Source: JBCBWG01 sp036804185
GTDB taxonomy: Bacteria > Pseudomonadota > Alphaproteobacteria > Rhizobiales > Hyphomicrobiaceae
Assembly (NCBI GenBank): GCA_050330095.1
Contig: JBHJOC010000052.1
Coordinates: 1 to 42,520 of the forward strand
Length of the DNA stretch: 42,520 nt
Direction of reading: 5' to 3'
Every line of letters starts with the position of its first letter. Positions within the stretch are counted from its first letter, which is position 1. Positions 1 to 8,457 of the stretch are shown piece after piece. Made by a program: the position numbers and the translations under genes. The notes beneath the pieces were generated by a model, which made no database searches, was not told where the DNA came from, and saw nothing but the letters and a program-made list of their open reading frames with translations.

Positions 1-1016
1 AGTACATCGGCGGCATCGAGCATGCGATCCTGCATCTCCTCTATTCGCGGTTCTTTTTCCGGGCCATGAGCGACACGGGCCGGCTGCCGCTCGAAACGGG
101 CCTCAGGGAGCCGTTCAACGCCTTGTTCACGCAGGGCATGGTCGTTCACGAGACCTACAAGTCGCGCGATGGCCGATGGCTTCTGCCTTCGGAAGTGCGC
201 CTTGAGGGCGATGGTTCGGCGCGACGGGCGATCGAGATCGCGACCGGTGACCCGGCGACGATCGGTTCGATCGAGAAGATGTCCAAATCCAAGAAGAACC
301 TTGTTGATCCGGACGAGATCATCGCGGGGTATGGCGCGGATTGCGCCCGCTGGTTCATGCTGTCTGACAGCCCACCGGAACGCGACGTGCAGTGGACCGA
401 GGCCGGGGTGCAGGGCGCTGCGCGGTTCGTTCAGCGCGTCTGGCGCCTCGTCAGCGAGATCGCCGATCGCCTGCCGAATCCCAATGGCCCAAGACCAGAC
501 GCATTCTCGACGGCTGCCGCCGAACTTCGCAAGTCCGGCCACCGGACCTTGCATCGCACCGGGCAGACCATTGAGAGCCTGAGATTCAACGTTGCCGTTG
601 CTGGGCTTTACGAGTTCGCCAACGCCGTGCAAGCCGCGCTCGCATCAGAGCACGACCAGACCACGCCTGATATGAACTGGGCGCTTCGCGAGTCCGGCGA
701 ATTGCTCGCCACCATGGTCGCACCAATGATGCCGCACCTTGGCGAAGAGTGCTGGGCGCGGCTCGGTTACCACACCCTGCTTGCAGAGCAGCCTTGGCCG
801 GAGCCTGAAGCCGGCCTTCTCGTTGACGATACCGTCACCCTGGCAGTACAGGTCAATGGCAAGCGCCGTGATGAGGTCATTGTTGCGCGGCAGGCTTCCA
901 CAGCTGACGTGGAAGCCGCCGTTCTGGCTCTCGAATCGGTCAAGCGGGCTCTCGACGGAGGATCACCGAAAAAGGTGATCGTCGTACCGCAAAGGATCGT
1001 GAATGTCGTCGTTTAG
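1..1016 (+). CDS. leuS: Leucyl-tRNA synthetase, C-terminal part (5' end outside window)
   Basis: Class I aminoacyl-tRNA synthetase that charges tRNA-Leu in the cytoplasm. The reading frame is open from base 3, so only the 3' portion is present. It begins in the late catalytic core (YIGGIEHAILHLLYSRFF-type block). The KMSKS signature that closes the active site lies at bases 276-290 and is followed by the conserved SKKN and the PPERDVQW stretch. The rest is the helical anticodon-binding domain and a small C-terminal domain. The stop at 1014-1016 overlaps the next gene by 14 bases, suggesting co-transcription with lptE and holA. Identification is secure; the first half of the protein cannot be checked. 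Confidence 0.96.
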   Translation, partial: YIGGIEHAILHLLYSRFFFRAMSDTGRLPLETGLREPFNALFTQGMVVHETYKSRDGRWLLPSEVRLEGDGSARRAIEIATGDPATIGSIEKMSKSKKNLVDPDEIIAGYGADCARWFMLSDSPPERDVQWTEAGVQGAARFVQRVWRLVSEIADRLPNPNGPRPDAFSTAAAELRKSGHRTLHRTGQTIESLRFNVAVAGLYEFANAVQAALASEHDQTTPDMNWALRESGELLATMVAPMMPHLGEECWARLGYHTLLAEQPWPEPEAGLLVDDTVTLAVQVNGKRRDEVIVARQASTADVEAAVLALESVKRALDGGSPKKVIVVPQRIVNVVV

Positions 1017-1578
1017 CAAGACGCGCGACTCTGCAGGGCGTGTCGGCCGGTCTATAGCCGGTGCCGCGATGATCCTTGGCGTGGCGTTGACCCTTTCCGG
1101 TTGCACCGGAGGCTTCACGCCGATGCATGCGTCTGTCGGCACCTCTGGAACGCTTCTGAGTGAGCGCCTCCGTGGCATCGAAATCGCAACCATCCCCGGC
1201 CGTGTCGGCCAACAACTTCGGAATGAACTGATATTCGGGTTCACCGGCGGCAGTGGATCGAGCGGGCCACAGCTCTATCGCCTCGAGATCGCAATCAGCG
1301 AGCGCACGACGAGCGCGCTGGTGTCGCAAACCAACATCGGCGAACAGTCGGCCGTCCAGCGCAACTATAATCTCAGTGCTGAGTTCCAGCTGGTCCGCGC
1401 AGGCGACAATGTGGTCTTGTTCCGCGGCAAGAGTCTTGCGCGCGCTGCATTGCAGCGGTTCGATTCGGTCTATGCGAACGTCCGTGCCCTCCGAGATGCC
1501 CAAGACCGCGCGGCACGGACCGTCGCGACCGACCTCAAGGTCCGCATCGAAGCATTTCTCGCAGGCACTGGCTCCTGA
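1003..1578 (+). CDS. lptE: LPS-assembly lipoprotein LptE-like
   Basis: 191-residue predicted outer-membrane lipoprotein. After a basic N-terminus, a hydrophobic stretch (about residues 19-33) ends in the lipobox LSGC, with the lipidated Cys at position 34. The mature part has the LptE-family arrangement: a short FTPMHA-type start, then a region ending in a long amphipathic helix (VYANVRALRDAQDRAARTVA). In the family, LptE plugs the LptD barrel and helps deliver LPS to the outer leaflet. Sequence conservation in alphaproteobacteria is low, so the assignment leans on the lipobox, size and position between leuS and holA. The start ATG lies inside the end of leuS (14-base overlap), pointing to translational coupling. 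Confidence 0.8.
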   Translation: MSSFSKTRDSAGRVGRSIAGAAMILGVALTLSGCTGGFTPMHASVGTSGTLLSERLRGIEIATIPGRVGQQLRNELIFGFTGGSGSSGPQLYRLEIAISERTTSALVSQTNIGEQSAVQRNYNLSAEFQLVRAGDNVVLFRGKSLARAALQRFDSVYANVRALRDAQDRAARTVATDLKVRIEAFLAGTGS

Positions 1579-1755
1579 GGTCGTATCCGTCAGCAGTCAG
1601 ACCGACACGGAGCGTGCACCGGAGCCTCCTGTGGACACGCGACGCCTTGTTGGGGCATACCCCACAGCTCGCGGACGAATGGGGTGGTCCGGCGACCGGC
1701 GCCAACAGCCGCAGAACGTTGTTGGGTCCAGTCGCCTAAGGGAGTTCAGCGAGCC

Positions 1756-2790
1756 GTGGTATCGGTCAAGGCTCACCTCGCCGAAGCGTTCATCGCCAAG
1801 CTCCCGTCTGAAATCCGCCTCCTGCTGATATACGGCACGGACCCAGGCCGTGTTAGCGACTATGCGACAGCGGCAGCTCGCAAGCTTGAGCGCTCGAGTA
1901 CCGAGCTCGGTGAAATCATCCGGATCGACGATCCTGATCTCGAAACTAACCCTGATCGGCTTCTGGTCGAGTTGCAGACACTCCCGATGTTCGGCGGCGA
2001 AAAAATCGTTAGAACGAGCCTCGGACGGCGGATCACCTCTGCTGCCCTCAAGACGGCGCTCGAAAGTGGTCCGCCGGCGGCGCGACTGATCGTCGAGGGT
2101 GGAAACCTCAAGCCAACCGACGCCCTGCGCAAGCTTGCAGAGACCGCAGAGTGGGCGGCGGCACTTCCGTGCTACGCTGATTCCGAACGAGATCTGTCGC
2201 AGCTCGCGCAAGGCTTACTTCAAAGGGAAGGCCTCAGCATCGACGCTGATGCACTCGACACTCTCATCGCGCGCCTCGGCTCCGATCGCGGTGTCTCGCG
2301 CGGCGAGATCGAGAAGCTGATCGTCTACTGCCATGGGCAGACACGCGTGACTTTGGAAGATGTCGAGGCCGTTGTCGGCGATACGTCCGCCGTGTCGATC
2401 GACCGCGTGGTGATGGCGACATTTTCTGGTCAAGCGGCTTCTGCGATCGCGGCACTCGATCAGGCGATCGCAGCCGGGCAGGCGGCTCAACAGGCACTCC
2501 TTGCCCTGCAGCGCCATCAACTGTTGCTCGCGCGGCTCAGCGCCGCACTCGACGCCGGCAGGCGCCTTGACGACGCGGTCCGCGCGCTGCGCCCACCACT
2601 TCACTTCTCACTCAAGGACGCGGTTTCGCAGCAGCTGAAGACCTGGGGAGGAGCGCGCCTGTCGGAGGCCAATATGCGGATCCAGGACGCCGTCATGCGG
2701 GTTCGTTCGACCTACGGCGCCGTCGAAGAGCCGCTCGTCCAGCGCCTGATCCTCGACCTCGCGCGGCTCGCACGCAGCCCATCGCGCTGA
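1756..2790 (+). CDS. holA: DNA polymerase III delta subunit
   Basis: Delta subunit of the clamp loader, which opens the beta sliding clamp during its loading onto DNA. The AAA+-like N-terminal part contains LLLIYGTDPGRVSD, the family's 'phone-home' start. Further conserved stretches are LPMFGGEKIVR and the C-terminal helical domain with the ALLALQRHQLLLARL segment. The frame is open upstream to 1684, but I chose GTG at 1756 because it follows a purine-rich AAGGGAG (about 1738-1744) at suitable spacing and gives the normal N-terminus (VSVKAHLAEAFI); the product is 344 residues. The 177 bases before it hold no other gene. Position after leuS-lptE is the usual rhizobial arrangement. Confidence 0.9.
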   Translation: MVSVKAHLAEAFIAKLPSEIRLLLIYGTDPGRVSDYATAAARKLERSSTELGEIIRIDDPDLETNPDRLLVELQTLPMFGGEKIVRTSLGRRITSAALKTALESGPPAARLIVEGGNLKPTDALRKLAETAEWAAALPCYADSERDLSQLAQGLLQREGLSIDADALDTLIARLGSDRGVSRGEIEKLIVYCHGQTRVTLEDVEAVVGDTSAVSIDRVVMATFSGQAASAIAALDQAIAAGQAAQQALLALQRHQLLLARLSAALDAGRRLDDAVRALRPPLHFSLKDAVSQQLKTWGGARLSEANMRIQDAVMRVRSTYGAVEEPLVQRLILDLARLARSPSR

Positions 2791-2855
2791 GGTTCAGCGC
2801 GTCCGCCAGACGAATTCCGCCCAACACACATTTCCACCGTGATGAGGAGCCGCGA

Positions 2856-3854
2856 ATGCCCAACCAAGCCTATGACGTCGTTGCCGTCGGGAATGCCATT
2901 GTCGATGTGATTGGCCGTTGCGACGATGCATTTCTCACGGCACACGGCGCGCCAAAGGGGCATATGCGCCTCGTTGATGCCGAGCAGGTTGCAGCACTCT
3001 ACAACGCGATGGGGCCTGCCCGCGAGATTTCAGGAGGGTCGGCCGCGAATACGGTTGCCGGCGTTGCTTCATTCGGCGGGCGACCAGCATACATGGGCAA
3101 AGTCGCCGACGATGAATTCGGGCGGATTTTCACCCACGATCTCAATGCAGCAGGGGTCACCTATCGGACCCGACCCAAGTCCGGCGGCGATCCAACCGCG
3201 AGGTCGCTTGTCCTTGTGACGCCAGACGGTGAACGCACGATGAGCACGTTTCTCGGCGTCAGCCCGCAATTCGACGCGGCCGATCTCGACGTTGAACTGA
3301 TCTCGTCAGCCAGCATTTTATATCTGGAGGGATATCTTTTCGATCAGCCTGAAGCCAAGGCGGCATTCTATCGGGCTGCCGATATCGCGCGTGGTGCTGG
3401 TGTCAAAGTCGCCCTGACGCTATCCGATGCATTTTGCGTCGAGCGGCACCGGCCTTCCTTCCGCGATCTTCTGCGCACGCGGATTGACATCGTCTTCGCC
3501 AACGAAAGCGAACTTCTCGCACTGGCACAGACTTCGACACACGACGAAGCGATCGACATGATTGCCCCAGATGTCGAACTCCTTGCCGCGACGCAAAGTG
3601 CCAAGGGTTCCATATTGGTTAGCGGACAAACCCGAATATCGGTCGCACCTGTCCCTGTACCAACCGTTGTCGACACCACAGGGGCTGGCGATCTTTATGC
3701 GGCCGGGGTCCTATTCGGTTTATCGAAAGGGCTTCCACTTTCACAGTGCGGTGCGCTTGGCTCCATCGCTGCAGCGGAGATCATTTGCCACCTCGGTGCT
3801 CGGCCAGAGCGATCGCTTCAAGACCTGGCCCGCAAAGCAGGTCTGATAACTTAA
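2856..3854 (+). CDS. PfkB-family carbohydrate/nucleoside kinase (adenosine kinase-like)
   Basis: 332-residue ribokinase-fold kinase. The two PfkB signatures are visible: GGSAANT at residues 60-66 (substrate side) and DTTGAGD at 273-279, where the last Asp is the catalytic base and the Gly residues form the anion hole. The N-terminal GNAIVDVIG and the overall length fit the group annotated as adenosine or sugar kinase in alphaproteobacteria; the exact substrate cannot be read from sequence. ATG 2856 is preceded by AGGAG at 2844-2848. The gene follows holA after 65 bases and could be read from the same transcript. In the Hyphomicrobiales order I know, holA normally faces parB directly, so this kinase and the next three genes look like an insertion at that junction. 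Confidence 0.9.
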   Translation: MPNQAYDVVAVGNAIVDVIGRCDDAFLTAHGAPKGHMRLVDAEQVAALYNAMGPAREISGGSAANTVAGVASFGGRPAYMGKVADDEFGRIFTHDLNAAGVTYRTRPKSGGDPTARSLVLVTPDGERTMSTFLGVSPQFDAADLDVELISSASILYLEGYLFDQPEAKAAFYRAADIARGAGVKVALTLSDAFCVERHRPSFRDLLRTRIDIVFANESELLALAQTSTHDEAIDMIAPDVELLAATQSAKGSILVSGQTRISVAPVPVPTVVDTTGAGDLYAAGVLFGLSKGLPLSQCGALGSIAAAEIICHLGARPERSLQDLARKAGLIT

Positions 3855-4064
3855 GGTCCCGAAGCCCAATTGAGGTACTTTAGCGAGATGGCTCGAGATC
3901 TCACGGCGCTTCGGTAGCCAAACGCAAAGACGAGCTCTATCAAGAGCTTAGAAAATGTTGCAGAATTGCGTCAGAACCACTGCATCTGCGTTGTCCCTTT
4001 AATCTCCATTATTATTTTCCTTTTTTTCCTATTCACCAATCGGTTAACGACCATAAGCAGGCGA

Positions 4065-4742
4065 ATGGTGATGGAGGCGATGGTGCGACAGCGGGGCCGG
4101 CCCAAAGGAACGGGAATCGATGATCGCGGGACGCTTCTCGAAATCGCGACATTGATGCGAAAAGACCCAGAACTTAAGCCAACGACAGCCATTCGGCGCC
4201 TCGGGATCGAACACGAATCGACGATCCGCCGGCTGCGCGACAAATACACTGCTTTCATCGAACAGCAGTCTCAAGTCCAGCCGACCTCACAGACCGAAAC
4301 GTGGACCGAGCATTCTCCGGCCAGTGTTGGCTCTCGCAGGTCCAGCGCCACCCACGTGGCTCCGCTCGCCGGGCCAACCGACGCCGTGCGGCGATCGCGC
4401 ACGCCCAAACAGCAGCCGTCGACCTCGGCCGGCGCTGATACGGCGAGCGTCATGTCCAGCGGTCCGGCAGCCACGAAATCGGCTGACGCGCCAGCGCCGG
4501 GGGACGCGAGTGCCTCGAATAGAAGCGCTGGACGTGACGCGGCACATGGCCGAAAGGCTGCGTCGCCGACAATCGCGGTACCAGTGCCGCCGTTCGCCAT
4601 TCAGGCGTTCGCCCACTCCCTGATGTGGGCAAATCTGTTTGCTGTTCACCAAGCCGTTTTATTCGAAGCTGTCCTGCGAAGCCCGATGCTTCACGCAATG
4701 AAGCCATCGCCGAGCAGCTGCTGCCCGAATTGCGGAGCATGA
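4065..4742 (+). CDS. Unrecognised AT-hook/HTH-like protein with low-complexity linker
   Basis: 226 residues, not recognised. Three parts are visible. (1) A basic N-terminus with QRGRPKGTG, an AT-hook-like minor-groove motif, followed by about 50 residues rich in helix formers (LLEIATLMRKDPELKPTTAI then RRLGIEHESTIRRLRDKYTAF) that read like a small helix-turn-helix unit. (2) A Ser/Ala/Pro/Thr-rich linker of about 100 residues, probably disordered. (3) A hydrophobic C-terminal helix (around AFAHSLMWANLFAVHQAV) and a CCPNCGA tail. Start chosen at ATG 4065 after AGCAGG; ATG 4071 and 4080 are alternatives. The frame is open upstream to a TTG at 3966 and would there encode a strongly hydrophobic stretch, but no ribosome site supports it. 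The upstream 210 bases are AT-rich for this window. A DNA-binding role is an inference. Confidence 0.6.
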   Translation: MVMEAMVRQRGRPKGTGIDDRGTLLEIATLMRKDPELKPTTAIRRLGIEHESTIRRLRDKYTAFIEQQSQVQPTSQTETWTEHSPASVGSRRSSATHVAPLAGPTDAVRRSRTPKQQPSTSAGADTASVMSSGPAATKSADAPAPGDASASNRSAGRDAAHGRKAASPTIAVPVPPFAIQAFAHSLMWANLFAVHQAVLFEAVLRSPMLHAMKPSPSSCCPNCGA

Positions 4743-4913
4743 CCGTCGCAACCTTGGGCTCGCCATCCTCGCGAGGTGCACCCCCGAAATTAGGACGTAC
4801 GATCCGCTCTCACCCTTGACGTCTGCGAAATCGCTCGAAGCGGCTAGCAATCCGCGGGTTCGGGAACCGACGTCGTCGTCCAAAATACCTTTACGACCAG
4901 AGCAACCGACTTC

Positions 4914-4938
4914 GCCGCCGATTTTGGCGGCTTTTTTT
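4914..4938 (+). terminator. Intrinsic terminator after the AT-hook gene
   Basis: Perfect 6-bp stem GCCGCC/GGCGGC (4914-4919 with 4926-4931), 6-base loop, then seven T residues (4932-4938). It ends the rightward unit that started with leuS and sits 37 bases before the 3' end of the convergent coaA gene. Confidence 0.85.
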
Positions 4939-4975
4939 CTCCGCTGTTCTAACTCCGAAAGCCAATAAGGCAGGA

Positions 4976-5926
4976 TCAAAGGCGCCGCAACGCCACGCTT
5001 TCTACCATATGATCGGCGGCCTTCTCGAGGATCAAGTCAGCCCGCTGACGCGTCGGGAGAATATTCTCACGCAGGTTGAGCTCGTTGATCTCGGTCCAGA
5101 TCTTTGTCGCTTGGACAATTGCCTCCTCCTCGGAAAACTGTGCGTACCGATGGAAATAGGCATTGGGATCCCGGAATGCGGTCTCCCGCAACTTCAAAAA
5201 CCGGCTGATGTACCAATTCCGAATCGTTGGCGTGTCAGCGTGGATGTAGATTGAGAAATCGAAGAAGTCCGACACGTATGGGATCGCTGTTCCATCCTTG
5301 GGGAGCCTTGCTGGCTGCAGAACGTTCAGACCTTCCACGATCAGGACATTCGGACGATCGACGTGGATCTCCTGATCATCCAGCACATCATAGTGAAAGT
5401 GGGAGTAGCGCGGCGCAACCACATCCCGCCGCCCCGACTTCACGTCTGCGAGAAAATTCAAAAGCCTCTTAGTATCGAAACTCTCGGGGAAGCCCTTTCG
5501 ATGCATGAGCCCACGTTCCAGCAGGACGCGATTCGGATACAGAAATCCGTCGGTGGTCACCAGATCGACGCGTGGATGATCGGGCCAACGAGCCAGAAGC
5601 TCTCGCAGCACGCGGGCGGTCGTACTCTTGCCAACAGCAACAGAGCCTGCAATGCCAATAATGAATGGCGTCTTTCGATCGTTTTGTCCGAGAAACGTCG
5701 ACGAAACGGAATGAAGCTCCTGGGCAGCCGCGACATAAAGGTTCAATAGTCGCGAGAGCGGAAGATAAACCTGCTCAACGTCGGACACCGAAATCTGCTC
5801 GATGACGCCGGAAAGCCGTTCGAGTTCACGCGGTGAGAGCGTCATCGGCGTATCTGCCCGAAGCCGCGCCCACTCGCTTCGAGAGAATTTCCGATAGGGC
5901 GAGAAATCTAGACCCGGGATCGGCAC
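4976..5926 (-). CDS. coaA: Pantothenate kinase, type I
   Basis: 316 residues, the normal length for bacterial CoaA. It phosphorylates pantothenate with ATP, the first and regulated step of CoA synthesis. The P-loop GSVAVGKST is at residues 94-102, followed by the Walker-B-like VDLVTTDGFLYPN. Other family blocks are present: MHRKGFPESFD, VAPRYSHFHYD, VLIVEGLNVLQ and the C-terminal NLRENILPTRQRADLIL. The N-terminus YRKFSRSEWARLR matches family members, supporting the ATG start. The gene lies 61 bases downstream of hisE, the usual hisE-coaA pairing of alphaproteobacteria, here detached from the other his genes. CoaE, the last enzyme of the same pathway, is also in this window. Confidence 0.97.
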   Translation of the reverse strand: MPIPGLDFSPYRKFSRSEWARLRADTPMTLSPRELERLSGVIEQISVSDVEQVYLPLSRLLNLYVAAAQELHSVSSTFLGQNDRKTPFIIGIAGSVAVGKSTTARVLRELLARWPDHPRVDLVTTDGFLYPNRVLLERGLMHRKGFPESFDTKRLLNFLADVKSGRRDVVAPRYSHFHYDVLDDQEIHVDRPNVLIVEGLNVLQPARLPKDGTAIPYVSDFFDFSIYIHADTPTIRNWYISRFLKLRETAFRDPNAYFHRYAQFSEEEAIVQATKIWTEINELNLRENILPTRQRADLILEKAADHMVESVALRRL

Positions 5927-5987
5927 GCGCGCACACCCTTCTTCGCATGGACTGACGCAGCGTCGCCCGCCACGGAACCCAACCCCC

Positions 5988-6350
5988 TCAGGCGCCCGAC
6001 TTCGAGATCACCTCTGGCGCACGCGCTGCCTTCTCGGCATGGCCAGACGTCCCGAGGCGCTCCTCGAGACGGGCCATCACCTCGTCGATTGCAATGTCAC
6101 GCGAGGCAAGCGCCACCATCAGATGGTATAGAACATCTGCAGCCTCATCCAAGACAGCCCCTCGCTCTTCGCCGACAACGGCCAACGCAAACTCTATGCT
6201 CTCCTCGCCGAATTTCTTTGCGCAGCGCGCTGGTCCCTTGTCGAGCAGGCTTCGCGTATAGGAAGCCTCGGACGTCGCAGTCCGTCGCGCCTCGATGACT
6301 CCAGCAAGTCGATCGATCACATGGGGCGGAATTTCATCTTCGTCGGGCAC
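5988..6350 (-). CDS. hisE: Phosphoribosyl-ATP pyrophosphatase
   Basis: Hydrolyses phosphoribosyl-ATP to phosphoribosyl-AMP, the second step of histidine synthesis. The MazG-like core is clear: SYTRSLLDKGPARCAKKFGEES, then EFALAVV and DEAADVLYHLMVAL, whose acidic residues bind Mg. The frame is open upstream to 6626, but the extra N-terminus is Arg-rich nonsense. I chose GTG at 6350 (VPDEDEIPPHVID), preceded by AGGAG 11 bases upstream; the product is 120 residues, typical for HisE. In related genomes hisE ends a hisBHAFE cluster. Here no his gene lies upstream and I found no hisF remnant in the 282-base gap (6351-6632). Confidence 0.92.
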   Translation of the reverse strand: MPDEDEIPPHVIDRLAGVIEARRTATSEASYTRSLLDKGPARCAKKFGEESIEFALAVVGEERGAVLDEAADVLYHLMVALASRDIAIDEVMARLEERLGTSGHAEKAARAPEVISKSGA

Positions 6351-6632
6351 CCGGCGTCGCGCTCCTATCCTGCAACGAAAATACCGCCCATCTTGCAATG
6401 AGCGGTCTCTCAAGCTTCGACGACGACGCCACCGCGTCAAGGGCCCGCGTGCCGCAAGATTATCCGCGGCGACCGAGTGTGTCCCGCGTCCGAACTGAAG
6501 ACCACACTGTCGCGTGCACTCATCGGCACTTCGGGACCAACCGGACACGAGCAGAGCCAGTAGCTTAGTGTGCTGTTCTGCCTCGCTTTTTCCGACTGGT
6601 AGCTTGGCCGCATTGTGAGTCGGCACTTGCCC

Positions 6633-7514
6633 CTAAGTGCGCACCAGGCGGTCGCGCAGATAATCGAGTTGCTCGAAATTGCTGAACTTTATGACCACGC
6701 TGCCGCTCTCGCCGGATCCGCGCCGCACCTCGACCTTGAGGCCGATTGCTTCCAGGAGCATTCTCTCCAGCTCACGGGTGTCGGCGTCTTTTTCCTTTGG
6801 CAGCCTGAAAGCCTGGTCCTCAGACGCGTCGTCGAGTTGCTGGACGAGCGTCTCGACTTCGCGAACGTTCAAATCCTGCTCAATGATCCGCAGCGCAAGC
6901 GCGTCAGCATCCGACCGACCGACGAGAGCCCGCGCGTGACCTGCGGTAAGCCGCCCCGACTTGACGAAATCCTGGACGCTCTCTGGAAGCTTCAGCAGGC
7001 GCAGCGTATTGGCGAGATGGCTCCGGCTCTTGCCGATCACGTCTGACAACCGATCCTGCGTGTAGCCGAACCGATCGATTAAATCCCGGTAGCCAAACGC
7101 TTCCTCGATTGGATTGAGATCGGCGCGCTGAACGTTTTCGATGATTGCAAGCTCGAGAACCTCTTGATCGTCGAGCTCGCGGATAATGACCGGCACCATG
7201 TGAAGGCCGGCCCTCTGCGACGCTCGCCACCGCCGTTCGCCTGCAACGATCTCGTAGCCTGGCTCTCCGTTCGGCCGGGGACGCACTACGATTGGCTGCA
7301 CGAGGCCCTTCTGGCGGATGGATTCAGCCAGTTCGTTGAGCTCGTCCTCTTTGAAGTCCTTGCGGGGATTGAGGCCGCTGGAGTGGATTTGGTCGAGCGC
7401 AGCCATCCGTTGATGGCCTTCCGATGGCACACGTGGTCTGACGGCCGGCTGCGGGTCCCCAATCAGGGAGGCGAGACCGCGCCCCAAACGGCTTCTCTGC
7501 ATCGGTGCCGACAT
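6633..7514 (-). CDS. parB: Chromosome-partitioning protein ParB
   Basis: 293-residue CTPase and parS-binding protein that loads at parS, spreads as a clamp and is moved by ParA. Visible parts: the N-terminal ParA-interaction peptide RSRLGRGLASLIG, the CTP-binding motif GERRWRA at residues 92-98, the ENVQRADLNP block at 126-135, the parS-recognising helix-turn-helix around 151-174 (YTQDRLSDVIGKSRSHLANT), and a C-terminal dimerisation domain. ATG 7514 is the first start after an in-frame stop, with AGAAGGGA upstream. It follows parA after about 100 bases that contain a parS-like palindrome, so the operon may be subject to autoregulation. Five parS-like sites lie within 6 kb. Confidence 0.97.
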   Translation of the reverse strand: MSAPMQRSRLGRGLASLIGDPQPAVRPRVPSEGHQRMAALDQIHSSGLNPRKDFKEDELNELAESIRQKGLVQPIVVRPRPNGEPGYEIVAGERRWRASQRAGLHMVPVIIRELDDQEVLELAIIENVQRADLNPIEEAFGYRDLIDRFGYTQDRLSDVIGKSRSHLANTLRLLKLPESVQDFVKSGRLTAGHARALVGRSDADALALRIIEQDLNVREVETLVQQLDDASEDQAFRLPKEKDADTRELERMLLEAIGLKVEVRRGSGESGSVVIKFSNFEQLDYLRDRLVRT

Positions 7515-7555
7515 CGGTTTCGCGCGTCCCTTCTGTGCGTCTGTCTTCTTAAGCG

Positions 7556-7571
7556 GCTTTCACGTGAAATA
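7556..7571. other. parS-like site A, between parA and parB (13/16)
   Basis: GCTTTCACGTGAAATA matches the parS consensus TGTTTCACGTGAAACA at 13 of 16 positions, and the central 12 bases TTTCACGTGAAA are perfect. It lies 41 bases upstream of the parB start. The weaker flanks suggest lower affinity; it could serve as an operator for parB. Confidence 0.65.
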
Positions 7572-7616
7572 TGCCCGGACATGCTCCGTGCAGTCCGGTG
7601 ACGACCGGGGTCGGCC

Positions 7617-8450
7617 TCATGCCGCAACCGCCTCGCGTTCTCGGGCAATCATTTCAGTCGCAAGGCGCACATAGGCTTGGCTTCCTTTGCACTCGTAGTC
7701 ATAGAGCAGGATTGGCTTGCCATAGGATGGTGCTTCAGCAACGCGCACGTTGCGAGGAATCACCGTCTGATAAACCACCGGGCCAAAGAAATTCCGAACC
7801 TCCTGCTCGACTTCCCGCGAGAGGTTCGTCGCCGCATCGTGCATCGTCAGAACGACACCCTGGATCTGCAAACGCGGATTGAGCGAACTTCTGATCTGAT
7901 CAATGGTATTTTTGAGCTGTGATATTCCTTCGAGTGCGAAGAACTCGCACTGCACGGGAACAATGACAGCGTCGGAGGCAACGAGCGCGTTCAACGTCAA
8001 CAGGTTGAGCGATGGCGGACAATCGATGAGGACATACGAGACGCGCTCGTTTGCATCGATGGCGTTTTGAATGACGGTGAGATCGCTGACGGCATCCCGC
8101 AAACGAAACGCGCGATTGCTGTCCGTCATGTGCTCGGATTCGAATCCGACAAGGTCTGCATTTGCCGGGACAATGTAGAGATTGGGTACCGCTGTCGGCT
8201 GGGCCGCCTGCAGAAGCTGAGCCGAGCCGGCCAGGACGTCATAGGTCGTCGCAACACGGGCTTCGGGCGCAATACCAAGCCCTGTGCTCGCGTTTCCCTG
8301 GCTATCAATGTCGATGACCAGCACCCGTTCGCCAACTGCAGCGAGCGCTGTCCCCAGATTGATTGCGGTGGTGGTTTTGCCGACCCCACCCTTCTGGTTC
8401 GCGATCGCGAGAACGCGAAGCCCAATCTGCCTTACCTGCTTGCGCCCCAC
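7617..8450 (-). CDS. parA: Chromosome-partitioning ATPase ParA
   Basis: 277-residue ParA/Soj ATPase. ATP-bound dimers coat the nucleoid and form the gradient along which ParB-parS complexes move. The deviant Walker A KGGVGKTTT is at residues 20-28, with the signature Lys at the first position. The Walker A' region reads RVLVIDIDSQGNAS and Walker B reads VLIDCPPSL. It starts at GTG 8450, with GAGG nine bases upstream inside the end of rsmG. Only 7 bases separate it from the rsmG stop, so the two are almost certainly co-transcribed. No N-terminal DNA-binding extension is present, so this is the chromosomal rather than plasmid type. Confidence 0.97.
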   Translation of the reverse strand: MGRKQVRQIGLRVLAIANQKGGVGKTTTAINLGTALAAVGERVLVIDIDSQGNASTGLGIAPEARVATTYDVLAGSAQLLQAAQPTAVPNLYIVPANADLVGFESEHMTDSNRAFRLRDAVSDLTVIQNAIDANERVSYVLIDCPPSLNLLTLNALVASDAVIVPVQCEFFALEGISQLKNTIDQIRSSLNPRLQIQGVVLTMHDAATNLSREVEQEVRNFFGPVVYQTVIPRNVRVAEAPSYGKPILLYDYECKGSQAYVRLATEMIAREREAVAA

Positions 8451-8457
8451 GTCAACC

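Noticed and set aside
3926..3950. AGCTCT/AGAGCT hairpin after the PfkB kinase as terminator
   Set aside because: Stem is only 6 bp and followed by TAGAAAATG, with no T tract.
6351..6632. Possible hisF or other his-gene remnant upstream of hisE
   Set aside because: I looked for the HisF C-terminal pattern in the extended hisE frame and on the minus strand close to hisE and found none; the extended frame is Arg-rich and featureless.
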